From NCBI GenBank assembly GCA_039621445.1, contig CP154954.1, positions 40,975,572-41,039,571 on the forward strand: a stretch of 64,000 nt of DNA, written 5' to 3'. The stretch comes from Euglena gracilis (taxonomy: Eukaryota > Euglenida > Euglenophyceae > Euglenales). Positions within the stretch are counted from its first letter, which is position 1, and each line of letters starts with the position of its first letter. Under the pieces are notes generated by a model. The model searched no databases. It was not told the DNA's origin and saw only the letters and a list, made by a program, of their open reading frames with translations. This document shows positions 28,917 to 52,395 of the stretch, piece after piece. Position numbers and translations under genes: made by a program.

Positions 28917-31900
28917 GCCCCAACCCACCATCATTTCCGGGCTGTGGCGTCCCTCAGAGAGCGCCTGGAGCCCACCCTTCCCTCCTCCCCACGTTTCCAC
29001 CGCCTGATCCCTTTCCTCCTCTGGGTCTGGATGGGCCGAGGGAAGCCCCCTTTGCCTCGCAACGCATCCTGCATGATGTGGCACCTTCGAACCAGGTCTT
29101 CCCCACCTGCCAGCCTTTTGTTATTCTGGCGGGGTGTTTCCTGGATTTCCATGTCTGGCTGATGGAGGGTGCTTGAAGACACGTTATCGGAGGTGACATT
29201 TCTTTTGAAGGCAGCAGCCCATATGCCAGTGTGCTGTGGTATTTTGAAGGCTCCAGCTCGCTCCAGGGAAACACCTTAATTGGTTCAGCTTTACAGTTTA
29301 TTTGGGAAAATTGAAACGCAGCTTTTTTTAAAAAAAAGTGTTTAAGGGGTCAGTTGTTGGTTTTCACGTGATGGTGCGGCGTAGCTGGAGCGGGCAAATG
29401 CAGAGTGATGGAATGCGTCCTGGGGGGGGGGGGCGCAGCGCTCCTCCCGGGGCTCCTCCCGGAGCGGGGAGACAGATGGAGGCGGCGGGGGCAGCCCTGG
29501 GTGTCGGGGCCGCGGCCACTTTGTTTGCATCGCATGCAAACCCCCGCCACTGCCGGGCCCCTCGCCCCTTTCCCCGCCGTTAACCTTGGCCGGGCCGCCG
29601 TCCCGTCATAGGGGAACCCTCACCTCAGAAGTGAGGTTCCCCCTATGTGTACAGTTGGGTTGCTAGTTGGGGTAAAACCCCAAATATAAATCCCAAATTT
29701 GGATCCCAAACTAAAATGAATAAAAATAAAAGGCAAAATACAAACCTCCCTGATTTGGCGACCAAAAATAATCCCCTCTTGGAAGCGCCGATAGCTGGGT
29801 CGCGAACGTCGAGGGGTGGGATGTCACGGGAGGTTGGTCTGTGGGAGGTGGGTGCTGCGGCCGGCCGTGGCCCAACCACGGCGAATTTTGGCTTTCAAAA
29901 TTTTCTTTTGGTTGGGCCAAAAGAAAAAAGGAAACCCAACGTCGAGAGGCAGCAAAATTCCTGAAAATGTATGATTTTGTTATAGTTTTTAGCAATTCAT
30001 TGGATTTTACATTTTTGATGCTTTCGGCCGCAGAGAACTCCTGGGGGGTTTCGGTGCCAAGCGCCGGAAAACTTTTTTGGAATTGCCTTGGAATTCCGAT
30101 TGGGGGGGGGTCCCGCACAGAGCCGTGGATGGGTGGGAGGACCCCCTCCTCCCTGCAGGGGCCTTAAAAGAAGCCTAAAAACCGGGGGGCTATTTGAGGG
30201 GAGGCGAGGGTGGCCACTCCACCCTGCAAGGGGGGGGTTGCCCGCCTGGCTGGAAACCCCTTCTTTGACTGAAGAAATCCCCTGGGGGGGCAGAGCCCGC
30301 GAAGCCCGTCACGCAGTCAAACGCTCTGCTCCCCCGAGGATGCGGCCTGCCCCGGCACTGCCTCCCCCGCATCGCCCTTTGTAGAGTACGCACAGAGCGC
30401 CCGACCACTTGTCACGCGCTCCAACACTTTGCCTTCCCACTGGGTTTTTTTGGCCCCACTGCCGCCGCCGCGCGATGGCATCCGGCCGGGGGCCAGGGCC
30501 TGTGACGGGACGACACCGTGGATGTGCAATTTCCCCGGATTGTGGTGCACAGCAGGGGTTGGTTTTAAGCCAGAGGGAACCCTACCCACCAGGGGGTCCA
30601 GCCATCCAGCACTTTTTCCCCGCCCCGCACCTCCCAGATGGGCTGCGGACCCCCCTGGGGGGGGGTCCGCTGAATTAAAATTTGGTCCATACCGGCGAAG
30701 CTGGGCTGGCCGAAAATTTTTGAAAAGACGGGTGAAAAATGCCCAAAATAAGGCGTTTTTGGGGTGGTTTTTGGTTTTTCACCTCTAAATTTGGTTGAAA
30801 AAAACGGCAACTCAGTTGGATTTGGTCTTTTCTTTCTTTTTTTGTACCTGCCGGGTCCAGCTCCTAGCCGGTCGGACCCCCCCAACCCCCCACCCCTTGG
30901 GGGGGGGGGGGGGCAGCAAGCACCTTTTTTTCCAGCCAGCACCTCTTTTCAGCTGTCCCCCAGGACCCTGGAACGTCAGTAACTGGAGGGGCTGATGTGG
31001 TCAGACACACACAAATGCGGAAATCCTTTCCTCCATTTGTTCCCGCCCTAATCACTTTCTCTGGCAAAATGAAAATGCCTTCAAGGCCGGGCTGAACAGC
31101 TGGCTGTGCTGGCAGGTGAGTGAATCCATAGAAACAGTCCAATTGCTCCCTGAAAGGAGTGCCCCGAGGAAGTGGAATGGCTTGCATCATACGGGTGGGT
31201 GTCAGGATAATCTGTGGGTTTGCTGGTGCCGGGAACGATAGTTTCCAGGGCAGGACCCTGACAGGCTTTAGGAAACGACAAGCCAAGCCAAGGCCAAGGC
31301 CAGCCAAGGCCACCGCCATACCCCCCCCCCCCCTGGTCCCCGTCCTGCTTACATGCAAACTTGGCCCCCCTAAAGCTGGCCTTTGGCTTTCTGCATATGG
31401 CGACCAAAATTGTTAACGTGCAAATTCGGCCCCCAAAGATTGGCCCCCAAGCGTCCCGAGGGGGGGGGGAGGGTGCCAAAGGCACTCTCGTTTCCCGGAA
31501 TGGAAACGGCGTGATCCCGTCTTTTCCCGACCTGCCGACGATGAAGTGGACCTGCCCTCGTCACCCACGCTCGCTGTGATGGGGGACGCCGACCCCCTGT
31601 TGTGTCGATTCAGGTCACCCCCTCCCCCGGCCCCCGCAGACGGCTTTCTTCCGTTCCCTTCCCCCCTCTCCCTCCGCCCAGCACCGATGTTTTTCCCATA
31701 TACCAACCTGGCTCCCTACCCAGGCTGCGCCAACCCCCCCCCTCCCCTCCCTCCTCCCCCAGGGAATTTGTTTCACTGGAGATCCCAGGCAACGTTTTCC
31801 TGTTTCCCCAGCCAGCTGCTCTCGCTGGGCTGCAACCCCCCAGGTCAACAGAAACCTTCGCTTAATGGAAGTACAGGTGCGCTTATAGCGGACCACGGCC

Positions 31901-33369
31901 TCCGGCGGCAGGGGGTGCTTTTCTATTTGGGCCCCACCTGCGTGATTTTTGTTGATTTTCTTTGGAAACCCCAGCAAAATGAGGTTGCACTTGTGGTGGC
32001 CTGCCACCTTCGGTGGCGGGGGTCCGCTTTTGTTTGGACCGTGGCGGACCTGTGCTTCTATTAGGGGGTATTAGGGGGGTATGGGCACGAGACACCAGGA
32101 AAATAAACAAAAGAATGGCTGTTTCTCGTAATCTTGGCTGAAAAGTCCTTACCCAGCTTTGATTTGGGCTTTTTTACCAGTCGTCGGGTTGCCAGTTTTC
32201 AGGAACCAGCTGGGTTCAGCATACAATCACCAGTCACTGTCCCCCCCCCCCCGGAAGGGTGATTGGTTTTTTTCAGAGTGACTGGCTGAGGGACAGGCAT
32301 GGACCCTGCTTCCTGGGGGGGGGGTCGGTTAAAAAAAAATGCCTCAAGTGACCCGGCGCCGAAGGCTCTGGAAATTCTTTCGCCTTTTTCATGTTTGTGG
32401 TCAAATTTCCTTTGGATTACGGAGTGGCTGACCCCCTCCCCCCAGGGGGGGGAGTGACTGACTGGTTTTCTGGAAAACAGTGACTGACTGGTTTTTGAAA
32501 GAGTGGGAGTGACCCCCCCCCCACCAGGGGTCGGTAACAATGTTTGTATGCCCCCAAGGGGCATCGGTCCAGCCAGCACCTTGCTTCAAATTCCCTGACA
32601 CCCCCGACCCTCCTCATCCCTAACCCGCAGAATTGCACTGCCCAGGCCCACCCCCTCGAGTTGGCTCTGACCTGGCAACAGCTATTGCGGCAAACGGGCT
32701 GCAAGGTTGGAAGGGGGGAGCGCACTTCTTGGGGCATGGCCATGCTGGGAGTTCTGCGCACAGCAAAGCGGGGGCGAGGTTTTCTCTCTTGACTGAAGGG
32801 GGGGGGGCTCCAAGTTTTTCGATGGGCATGAATCATGCTCCTTGGCATTAGCCGGCCAGGCCACCCTGCCTGGCCTGGAAAGCCTGGCCTGGCTGGAAAG
32901 GCGCACACGGCACCTTTCAACTCACCTCTCTCCCCTTCCTGGCAGTTTGCCAACCCCCACCCTTTTCCCCGCTGCTGTTTTGTTTTTGAAAAAGGCCAAA
33001 TGCGTCCGGGATGGGGGGATCACGCTTATTGCTTTTGTTGCATGGAAACGCAAGTAGGTGTCCAAGCCAGAATTTCTGGGCAAGGGAAAAAGCATCGTCA
33101 GCAGTGCGGGGCCGTTTGGGACCGGTCTGCAATGGGGCAGCGGAAGCAACCCCCCCATCCCATTGTCCACCACGGCCGGCTGCGTTTGACTGCCCGGCAC
33201 CTTTCCGATAACCCGCGCCGCCGGGCTGGACGCTGGGCGGGAGTGGCCCTGGCAGCCACTCAGCATCCCAGTGCCCTGGCCTCTCAGCGCCCCGAGGAGG
33301 ACAGCGCCGCTGCCACCGCCAGCCGTTCATCCCAGGCATCGCTGTGACAGGCGTGGACCGCGCCCGGTC
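28917..33369. other. Gene-poor stretch between the two MITEs
   Basis: No recognisable gene. A hairpin (AGGGGAACCCTCACC with its mirror) sits at about 29608-29647. A fragment of the GGTTGGGCC palindrome family, with the GGGATGTCACGGGAGGTTGG leader, lies at about 29818-29925. A GC-rich block at about 31535-31613 reads DDEVDLPSSPTLAVMGDADP before a GT and could be an exon. A diverged relative of the hAT-like MITE lies at about 32215-32545. Confidence 0.4.
33229..33347 (+). CDS. Possible terminal exon, unknown gene
   Basis: GC-rich reading frame ending LASQRPEEDSAAATASRSSQ plus ASL and a TGA at 33345-33347. The composition looks like a disordered, Ser/Ala-rich C-terminal tail. No family is recognised. 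It could be the end of the cyclase gene or of a separate + strand gene; the upstream junction was not resolved. Confidence 0.3.
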
Positions 33370-33720
33370 CAGGCAATTGCTTAAGCACTGACCAACCCCC
33401 CCCCCCCCCCCGGGGGGGTGGGTGACTGGTTTTTTCAGAGTGACTGACTGGTTTTTGGCCCGGACCCCTCCCCCCCCCCCCCGGGGGGGTCGGCCAGGAG
33501 TGGGCAAAAGTGGCTTGAGTGACCCCGGCGCCGAAGGCGCCGGAAAAATTTTTTGGGCCTAAAATGGCCTAAAGTGACTGGAAAGTGGCCGTTTTTCTGA
33601 GTGGCCGACCCCCCCCCCCCCGGGGGGTAGTGACTGGCTGGTTTTTTGAAAATGAGTGACTGACTGGTTTTTAAAAAAGTGGAGTGACCCCCCCCCCGGG
33701 GGTCGGTAAGCAATTGTATG
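33370..33720. mobile_element. hAT-like MITE, copy 2
   Basis: Perfect 8-bp target duplications GCCCGGTC (33362-33369 and 33721-33728). TIRs CAGGCAATTGCTTA and CATACAATTGCTTA. The interior is almost the same as in copy 1 except for homopolymer lengths. Non-coding, 351 bp. Confidence 0.92.
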
Positions 33721-35083
33721 GCCCGGTCAGTGCTGCCGGGGCCGGAAAATTATCCCCAGACAACGTTGCACTGCTCCAAAGCTTTGTAAACCCGAATACC
33801 TTTGCAGGGGGTGGTGGGACGTTAAGTGTGTCCTTTACCTGCGTTGTTTTATGGGGGTTTGCGCCACCTTGGGTAGGTGGCGCCCTCCAGGGTCTAGTTG
33901 AACATCTGACCACGATGAAAAAGGGTTGTTTTTTTGATTGCTGATCGAAGGACGACGCCATCCATCACCCCAAAACCTGGGACACGGCAGGGCGCGGGCT
34001 GAAAGTTTCTTGTTTGTCCATGCCCTCCTCCTCCTCCCCTTCCCTTTTTCCTTTCCTCTGCGCTCCGGTGTCCCCCCAGCCTCACCCAGCCCTCCCTCAC
34101 AATACACCGAGGCCACCATCGAGTTGGTGCCTGGCCGCCACGCGCGACATTGCCGCCACATCACAACCCACCCTGTAACCCTGCACATTATTTCTCTCTT
34201 TACCACATGCACTCTGGTGAGTGCCGTCTCTCTTTTGAATTGGTGTTGCTGGGGGAACTCCTTTGGGGGGGAACTCCTTACTGACGCGAGAGTGTGTGCT
34301 TGTGGGGGAAGTGTGTTGTCAGTCGGTGTGATGCGTGATTGGAAGTTTGCATTCCGATTTTTTTTTGCGCAAGCATGAAATGCACGATGTCTCATGGTTG
34401 CCCCCAGAAAATAATAAAAGTTACAGGAATAAATTTGCAACAAGTTTCAATTCAATTTCAACCCCTTTTGGGAGTTGAGGTTTTTTCAGTCCAAGCGCCA
34501 AATCTTCATTTACCACAGGGACAAGGTGGGTGGTGCCGATCCTCAAAAACTCCGGTTTGGGTTTCAGAAGCTTTCTTCTCTCAGCTAGCCCTGTGCAAAG
34601 GCCCTGTCCACTGTGACCACACCGAATCTCCCTCCGAAGCTTTACCACGTCCACACTCAAGGCGGTGGTAGTTTGCAAGCACCCGACAAGTTTTGACAGA
34701 TGGTTCATCCCCTGGTCCACGCCGTCATATTCTGCTGGGTTTCTCGCCATGTCCCTCGCCGCTCAGTCAAACTGCCCGCTTCCACCTCACCTAAACAGCA
34801 CCCCCAACACCACCTAACACCGCAAACCACGCAACCGGCCACACAGACTCCAGGGACACGAAACCCTGCTCAGAACCCGACGCTCACAGCACAGACAGCC
34901 ACCCTTCAAACGGGTGTACGGGTTTTGGGTCGGGGGTGTCCCCCCAGCCACCCTTCCTGGGCCGGAGGGGGGGGGTCCTACCCCCCCACTGCCATCGTAT
35001 ATCGAACCCTGCTTCCCCCTCCCACCGCCTCCCGTCACTCCCCACAGACCCGGCCCGCCCCCCCACCCCGAGCCCCCCACACC

Positions 35084-45165
<10,082 letters not shown>

Positions 45166-45220
45166 GCTGCCCCGGTGTCCTTCTTGAACCCGAAGGCAGA
45201 ATGGCTTCTTCAGCACCACT

Positions 45221-45226
45221 AATAAA
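45221..45226 (+). promoter_or_regulatory. Putative polyadenylation signal of the thaumatin-like gene
   Basis: AATAAA lies 56 bp past the stop codon and is followed by a GT-rich stretch. Confidence 0.5.
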
Positions 45227-45344
45227 AAATGAGGGTGTGTTTTCAAGAATGGACTAGTCAAGGGTGCTTTTCTGGGGTGCATGCTTCAACGTCGATTGTT
45301 TTGTTCACACATTGCAATCGCAAGTCCACACCAGGGTGGATGTA

Positions 45345-45808
45345 AACCCCCCCCCAAAATAAGACCCCCCCAAAAAATAAGACCCCCCCCCAAAATAAGA
45401 CCCCCCCTGGGCCGATCGAACAAAAATCCAAAAATAAGACCCCCCCCATAAATAAGACCCCCCTTGACGGCGCGAAGCGCCGGGGACGGTGAAATTTTCC
45501 CCCCTGAAAAATGACCAAAAAACCCAATTTCATGCACAAAAATGATGAAATTTCAAAAATTTTCGGAATTTTGAAGTGGAAAAAACAGGGTAAATGTCAA
45601 ATTACACCAATTTACACATGGCGCGAAGCGCCGAAGGAAAAATTTTAGTCCTCTTGGGAACCTGAAAAATGGTGTTTTTTTCGGACCCGGGTCGGTCAAG
45701 AAAAAATCCAAAAATAAGACCCCCCCCAAAAATAAGACCCCCCCTGGAGGCTTCCAGCAACGGACCCAAAAATAAGACCCGGGTCTTATTTTTGGGGGGG
45801 GTTTACTG
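45345..45808. mobile_element. C/G-tract TIR element (AAATAAGACC family), copy 2
   Basis: Same structure and orientation as 7878-8333: C tract plus AAAATAAGACC at the left, mirrored GGTCTTATTTTT plus G tract at the right, two GGCGCGAAGCGCC hairpins at about 45470 and 45620. Non-coding. Confidence 0.72.
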
Positions 45809-46121
45809 GTGGCATTCATGTCTGGCCATGGCCAGCTTCGACCACCGCGACGCCGCCTGTAGTGACGCCGTGGCCAGCCGCGGTCGCCACAATATCTGCC
45901 GCGGCTGGCCGCGGCGCCACCTCTCACCTTTGCCTTCTCCTATGGTTCGCACCCGTATGCACATATTTAGAGACATACTGTACATATGAACACATGAATA
46001 CATACACATACATTGCTGAATGGTGAATTCTGCTTGGGCTGAGAGACGGTCATTTAAAGCCATTTTGTCGCATTGCTCAGAGGGGCTGGCAGTGATGCCT
46101 GATTTTCTTATTGCATTTCAG

Positions 46122-46302
46122 CAATTGCATCCACTCCTCGGCTGACGTCCCTCTGACCCACCCTTCCGTGCCCGAGCTGTCCTCCAGTGCAACCACCCAG
46201 CCCAGACTGCATCGGTCGAATTCGGTCAGTGGCGCCAGCCGTCACTTGGGTCGAAAAGGGGCTTATCGCAACCGGCTTGTGGGTTCAGATGAGAATCTGT
46301 AG
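46122..46302 (+). CDS. Probable terminal exon of an unidentified gene
   Basis: A strong acceptor (TTATTGCATTTCAG) is followed by a phase-2 exon reading NCIHSSADVPLTHPSVPELS, then a basic, Ser-rich stretch (RLHRSNSVSGASRHLGRKG) and VGSDENL before TAG at 46300-46302. RSNSVSG resembles a basophilic kinase site. The AATAATAAAG at about 46517 could serve polyadenylation. The upstream exon was not found; a short ATG-started frame at 45828 (MASFDHRDAACSDAVASR) is one candidate but does not join in phase. No family recognised. Confidence 0.45.
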
Positions 46303-49300
46303 CCTCCCAAATTTTGGTGTTGCACCAGTCTGCCAGAATGCTTCTTTTGGACCATTTTTGCCCAATTATTTTTGCGCTACCCATTTGCCTTGACATCCCT
46401 CCCCCCGAATTTCATCGACCCGTTGTTTCATTTTGAGGTTCAGCTGCTAAAGGGGTTGACGAAGTCTTCGTTTCAATGAATGTGCCGAGACCTGCTTGTT
46501 TTGAACAAACATTCAATAATAATAAAGAGGATGCACCTTTACTCCCTTTAATAATTTTTGTCTCGCAGGCCTCAGTGTATTACAAGTAATCAAATTTGGT
46601 TAAAACTACTGGATCCCAATTATACCAACTCACATCTGGTCTTGTTAATTTTCAACCCAGTTCTTAGAAGACATTTATTACATAGAATCATTGAAATGTT
46701 GATGTCGTGAACAGTTCTACACGCAGTCACAACCAAGCAGCAATATATAAATGGTTAGCTGCTGGTTTCCGCCTTTTTTTGATTGGGTTGTGGGTGCCTT
46801 TCAGCCAGTAGCCATTTATTTGTTGTAAAACAGTGTTTGAGGTGGGACGATTGGGTTTTGCGATGCTGAGAGATATTTGATGTTTTGTTCACCCAAGTCA
46901 TACCACCCGCAACAGGTCTGTGTTGCTGGTCTTTCGCACACGCTGATGGGAGGCAGCTCTGTCTGCATTGCTGGCATTTCCGCCCCCCCCCCCCCACACT
47001 GACCCAATCAATGCCTTTCCAGCTGGATGCGCAGAGCCCTGCAAGCTTTAGGACTATAGATTCAGTTGGTGACCCAGGGGAGGGAGGGGGCACTTTTTTC
47101 CTGGGCCCAAACCCACCCGCCCACTTTTTTTTATTTTCAAAAACCCACCCACCCACAACCCTGGTGTCCCACTCACCCACCCAAAATTACGCAAAATTTG
47201 TCAACAGCCTTTGATATTTTCCCGGCCAACTGGGCCTCTGGAGGTGATGGGCTGACCGATGGCACCCACCCCGGGGGAGGGGGGTCCAACAACCCAAACC
47301 CACACCCCCCTTTCAAAAACCCACCCACCCACCCCCAGGGGTCGCGCAAGGTTAAGTGTATGTTTAGGACCCAAAAAATTAGTTAGAGCGAAGCTTACCG
47401 GGGGGAGAAACCCTGTTTTTTTTGGCCCCCTCACCCCCCATGTTGGGATAGGCTTGGGAGAACCAAGGTTTTCAGTGTGAACCGACTCCATCCCAAGCAG
47501 GTTGTTGTTCAAGGGTTTGCAGTACCCCCCCCCCCCAGGGTGGGCTCAACAAGTCCAAATTTGGTCAGTGGAAATCCTCGTGAACCCCCGGGGGGCCGCT
47601 AGAAGGTTGCATAGAAATTTTGGACCCAAAAAACCAGAAATACCCGCTTTTGGCCATTTTTCGGGTTTTTTTTTGGAATAAAAGACGCGCAGCACCGGAG
47701 GAAATTTTTTCTCATTCGGGGGGGCCCTGGACCCCCCCCCGGGTCTGTCTTCTTTTTTTTTTCCAGTGTCCAGCAAAATGGCTAGCCAGTGGTCCTTCAA
47801 TGGCTAGCCTGGGGTCTTTTAGCAATAGCCTGATCCGAAGGAAGCTGTCTTGGGCACAAATGTCCCCCATGGTCCCCCAAATCTGTTGATACCCTGTGCC
47901 AATCCTGATTTTGCGTCTTGCCCAAGTTGCGCCTGTTTCACTGGGCCCAAGTCCAAAAAGAGAGATTGTAAAACAGGGTTTAAAACAGGGTGTACCAGCA
48001 AGAAAGCATGTATTTTGACAATAACTCCCCAGGGCCGCCGAGGCGTCCAAAGGGCCCATTAAAATATTTCAAGCCTGTGTAACGCCCTATCCAACGGTAC
48101 CTGGCTTTCCTGGTAACTCCACGGCTGGCCAAAGTTACGCCCCAAAACTGTAGCTCTTTTTTTGACGCATTTTTCGGCGCATTTTTTTTGGCTTGTTTTG
48201 GGCCGAAAATGGGCCCCCAAAACATCAAAATTTTCAAAGTATCTTGAAAATGAAGCAAAAATGAAAGAAAATGCTTCAAAACATTAAATAAAGCCCTATC
48301 TAACTCCTTGCTGGCCTGAGAAACTGCCTTTTTTGGACCATTTCGGGCCGTTTTTTTTGGGCCCCAAAAAATTGCGAGATGCAAAATATCTCGAAAGAGA
48401 AGCAAAATAAAGCAAAGTCAAGTAAAAAAATTTAAATTGACCTAAGTTGATGTCTTTACAATGCCCAATCTATTGGTATTTTGAATTGCCTGGCACTAAC
48501 GGGAATGCCAAAAGAAAAGGCTTATGGCCACTTTCGGTCACTCCTGGCCCCACCCCTCACGGAGGGGGCTGTGGAGCCAAAAACCAGCCATTTAAGCGAT
48601 GGTGTGGTCCGCACCCCCCCCCACAAGATCAAAATTATCTTTCTGGTACTTCTTGCCTAAGATTTGGGCAACGTTGGCAAAGTTTTGCCCGGAACCAGCA
48701 TGGCATTTTAGGTCGATTATGAGGGTGAAAATTCTGGGCCTAATACTTTGCGCCGGGCCGAAAATGACCACTCTGGCCGCACCACCTCTCAGGCCGTGCG
48801 GTGCTCCCCACCCCCTGACTGGAGGGGGGGGCCTTATATCGACCCTGCCCACCAGACCACCTGGCTTTTCATCAAACCCTGTGCTTCCTCCAAACCCCAA
48901 AATCATGTGTATTAACCCCCCAAAGTTGTCACCCCTGTTGGGCTATCACCTTTTTGGTGGGAAATTGCCTTCCCCACAGGGTTCAGCAGATGGAGGGTTT
49001 CACGGTTGAAGGTGGGTGTGTCCCCACCCCCTTGACTGTGTGCCTCCTCCCGGGGACCAGTGCGGACCTCCTTCGAACTAACCTAACCTCTCAACCTCCT
49101 TCGAAGGTGGGGGAGAGGGAAATCCGGATTATGCCATTGACTGCCAACCCTGGGGGGGGGGGGCACTTTCTACTTCAAACAGCAGTCAGTCACTTTTCAA
49201 AACCCAGTCACCCATTTCCTACCTCTTCCGGGGGGGGGGGTCAATTCTGTCCATTCAGGTCGGCTCAAAATCAATGGATTTTGGCCAAAACCCCCTCCAA

Positions 49301-51956
49301 AAATTCTGGCGCCTTCGGCAGAGTACACCGCTGGCCTTGCTTGGCCCACCAGGAAGGAGCCTTGCTTTTGGGGGGAGTCTTGCTGAGCCTTTTTCACCTC
49401 TTGAAGGCACGCGTCCTCCCCACAAGAATTGTGTACAGGGTTCGCAGCATTATTTCTTTCAGTGCATGAGCGGGTTCGCAACCTTCTTTCCAGGGTTTTC
49501 CGCCCAGCAGTGCCCAGCAGTGCCGGCACTGCTTGTCTGGCATCCCCCGATGGCACTGTGGGCTAGATGCCCATATCCCTTCAATGTCCACTGACAGCCC
49601 CCCATCAGACGTGATCTGGGGTTGGTGATCATTGGACACTGGAGACGAGGTTTGTGGCCCAACCCTGTGTGCTAGAACAGGTGCCAGGAAGGACCCATGA
49701 TGCCTGCACCACAAGAGGGCTCAGCGGAAAGCTCATGCATTTGGCTCTTGATGGGATTTGGCGGGGAATGCAATTCTAATGCGGGGTTTCCCAAAGGACT
49801 CCGTAGTATCCTCGGGTATTCTCGGGAGGTGCTCGTTGAGGCGAACGCATCCACTGGACGGGGAGGGTTCCCGACGCGCATCCCGCCGCCTCCACAGCAC
49901 CCAATTGTGGCAGCCCTTGGCAGCCGACAGGCGTACCGGGCTCCGCCACCCCCCTCCTGTCCCCCCCAAGCACCCCACCCACCCCCTACCGTACCGTACG
50001 GTGTCCAATCCACCGCACCCGCGGGGGTGATATGGCACCCCTTCTGCCACTCGACCGAGACGGCACGGAGATGAGTTCTTTTGTTTGCTTCCCCGCCTGT
50101 GTTGCGCATGTGCGAAGCCACCTACCCCCCCCCCCTGGGAAACTGGCTCTCCGAGGACCCCCCAGGGCTGGTCCGGACCCCTTTGGCAGCCTGGGACTGG
50201 CCCAATGAGCCTAAAATTCTTGCTTTTTTTTGCTGTTTACTTCTTTTCCTTGGAGGGGAAATTGCTGGTCAAAAGAAGAGCAGCACAGCAAGGTACCTAC
50301 CTACTCCCTTTGGGGAAATGTCTCCAGACAATCAGCGAGTACAGGAGTTGGAGACAGGTCCCTATAAGGACAGGTCAGCGGGCACAGGAGGGTAGAGGAC
50401 AATTCCTGTGCGGCTCCTGCTCAGAGGGAAAAAGTTGATATTTTCGACCCCCGATGACGGAAAATTCCGTTTCTTTATTTTTGTAACAAGAAGCTTTTTG
50501 GAATTTTTTCACCCAGGCGATTGTTTTATTTTCAACACAAAATATGAAAATTTTCAAAAAAATTCATTAGGAGACAGGTGGGTGCAAGGGAGGGAGGAGC
50601 TTGCCTGTGAGGACAGCAGATACAGAGGGTGTTCCTGCCAGGAGGGGGGCAAACAAGTTTTTCCCCCTTTTGTTTTGCGTTTTTTTTTCCCCGCTGATTT
50701 TGGATTTTTGTTGGAGTTTTTTTGACGATGGAAAATTCCTCAGTTTGTCCCTGATATTTCCCCGAGACCAAATATTTTGGCAATTATTTTGTCATTTTTG
50801 CATTTCTTGGTCAACACATTGCATATTCTCATGCAATATGAAAAATTTCTCCCCAGTGTCCAGTGGAGCCAAAATTTTTTCTAAGTCCTTTCCAGCAGAA
50901 AGTTCACATCCTGGGGTAGCTCCTGAAGGATTTTACATGCGATTTGCGTTTTTTTTTGCGTTGCGTTCTTTGAGGGTCCATGTTATGCCAATTTTCAGCC
51001 AGAGCCAGAAAGTTCCCTTAACATGTCAGAACACTTATGCCGTCTCAGCCTCAAAATAAAGATGTGGTGTATTTTTTGAGCTGAGTTTTCAACTGCCCCT
51101 GTGTGCGTTTTGAGGCTTCTTTCAAGGAAGGTCGTCCCCTCCCTCCCTCCCCGCGGAGTGTCGGTCATGGTCCTGGGGTGGGGGGGAGCCCCTGCCGGCA
51201 GGTCAGATTTTGGAGTCGACAGTGCCATGGTGTGCTCTTTAACACCGAAGGCGCCGTTGGCCTTGGCCAGTTTCGGGGGTAAATTGGCAGGGTTGTCCAA
51301 ACTGGCATTGGAATATTTGTCTCTGCGGACAACCCGCATTTTTGTTAACTAAATTAATCTCAACCAGGTTTCGGTTTAATATCCCAGGGACTTTTTGCTA
51401 GTCTCACAACGTCCCAGAATATTTTCTGATTTTAATCATGGCTGGCCAAATGACAAAACATTTCAACAAGCTACCACTTTGTCGAGCCAAAAGTTGGTCA
51501 CCTTTGACCATGCGACTATTTAAGTGCCACCCCGCCCCCCAGCTGGACTGTGAGACCGGGGGATGGGCGTCCAAAGTGTCTCCCAATTCCCAATTGATAT
51601 CCTGCCCCAAAGAATTGCCCTCCCCCCAAACCCTGGGACCGATTTTTGCTGCCCAAATAATAACCCCTTCTCACCGCAGTGATCAAGGAAAAAATTCCAG
51701 AAAATCACTAAATACAGTGAATAAATGCATTCGTTGAAATGCATTTCAAAAAGAGCGTAAAATGTGCGAAAAAAAAGAGCCAAAATAATGCCTCCAAAAT
51801 GGTCCCAGAGCTTGGCAAAGCACTTTTGTGGTCAATTTATTGTTATAAAATGCTAAATAAAATGCTAAATGCTAAATAACCCGCCGGCCACTGACTTCAG
51901 GTGCCCAAATAAAAAAAAAGCAGGGGGTATTTCTTGGGGGGTTATTTAGCATCAAG
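46303..51956. other. Gene-poor stretch
   Basis: No gene is recognised. Contents are AT-rich sequence to about 46780, repeats with C tracts and ACCCACCCACC motifs, related intronic repeats (about 48170-48420), and a GC-rich block at 49870-50060 whose frames are open on both strands but carry no motif. Repeated AGGACAGCAGATACAG-type sequence lies near 50350-50640. Confidence 0.5.
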
Positions 51957-52395
51957 GGCGGTAACCTGCACTGCACTGCACTGCGGGGTTTTGCTTCCTC
52001 ACACCAGCAAGACCTGTTTGCATATGCCGAGGCTCACCAATTGTACAGGTGGGATAACCTCCCCCCAAATGTAACCACCACGTTGCTTAAATTTGGGGTT
52101 TGCTTAAATTTGGGTTGCATGCATGCCGAGAGGTTGCTTAAAATGTCTCTCCTTGCTCAAACAAAGGGAGGATGAGTGCTTTTCTCATACATTGAACAAC
52201 ATGAACGTCCCAAAGGTGTTACAGACTCAGCCGGTTTTATTATTTTCCCCAAAAATCATATTTTTATTGTTTCCGCTTCTTTTTACCTTAAAATTTCGGG
52301 GTTGCTTAAATTTGGATTTTTCATTTGTTCCCGAGGAGTTGCTTAAATTTTGGAGTTGCTTAAATTTGGGGGGTTTATCCCGCCACCCGACAGAT

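Noticed and set aside
49672-50121. Overlapping open frames of 90-150 codons on both strands near 49.7-50.1 kb
   Set aside because: Open on both strands because of composition, Pro/Gly-rich, no start or splice context, no family resemblance.
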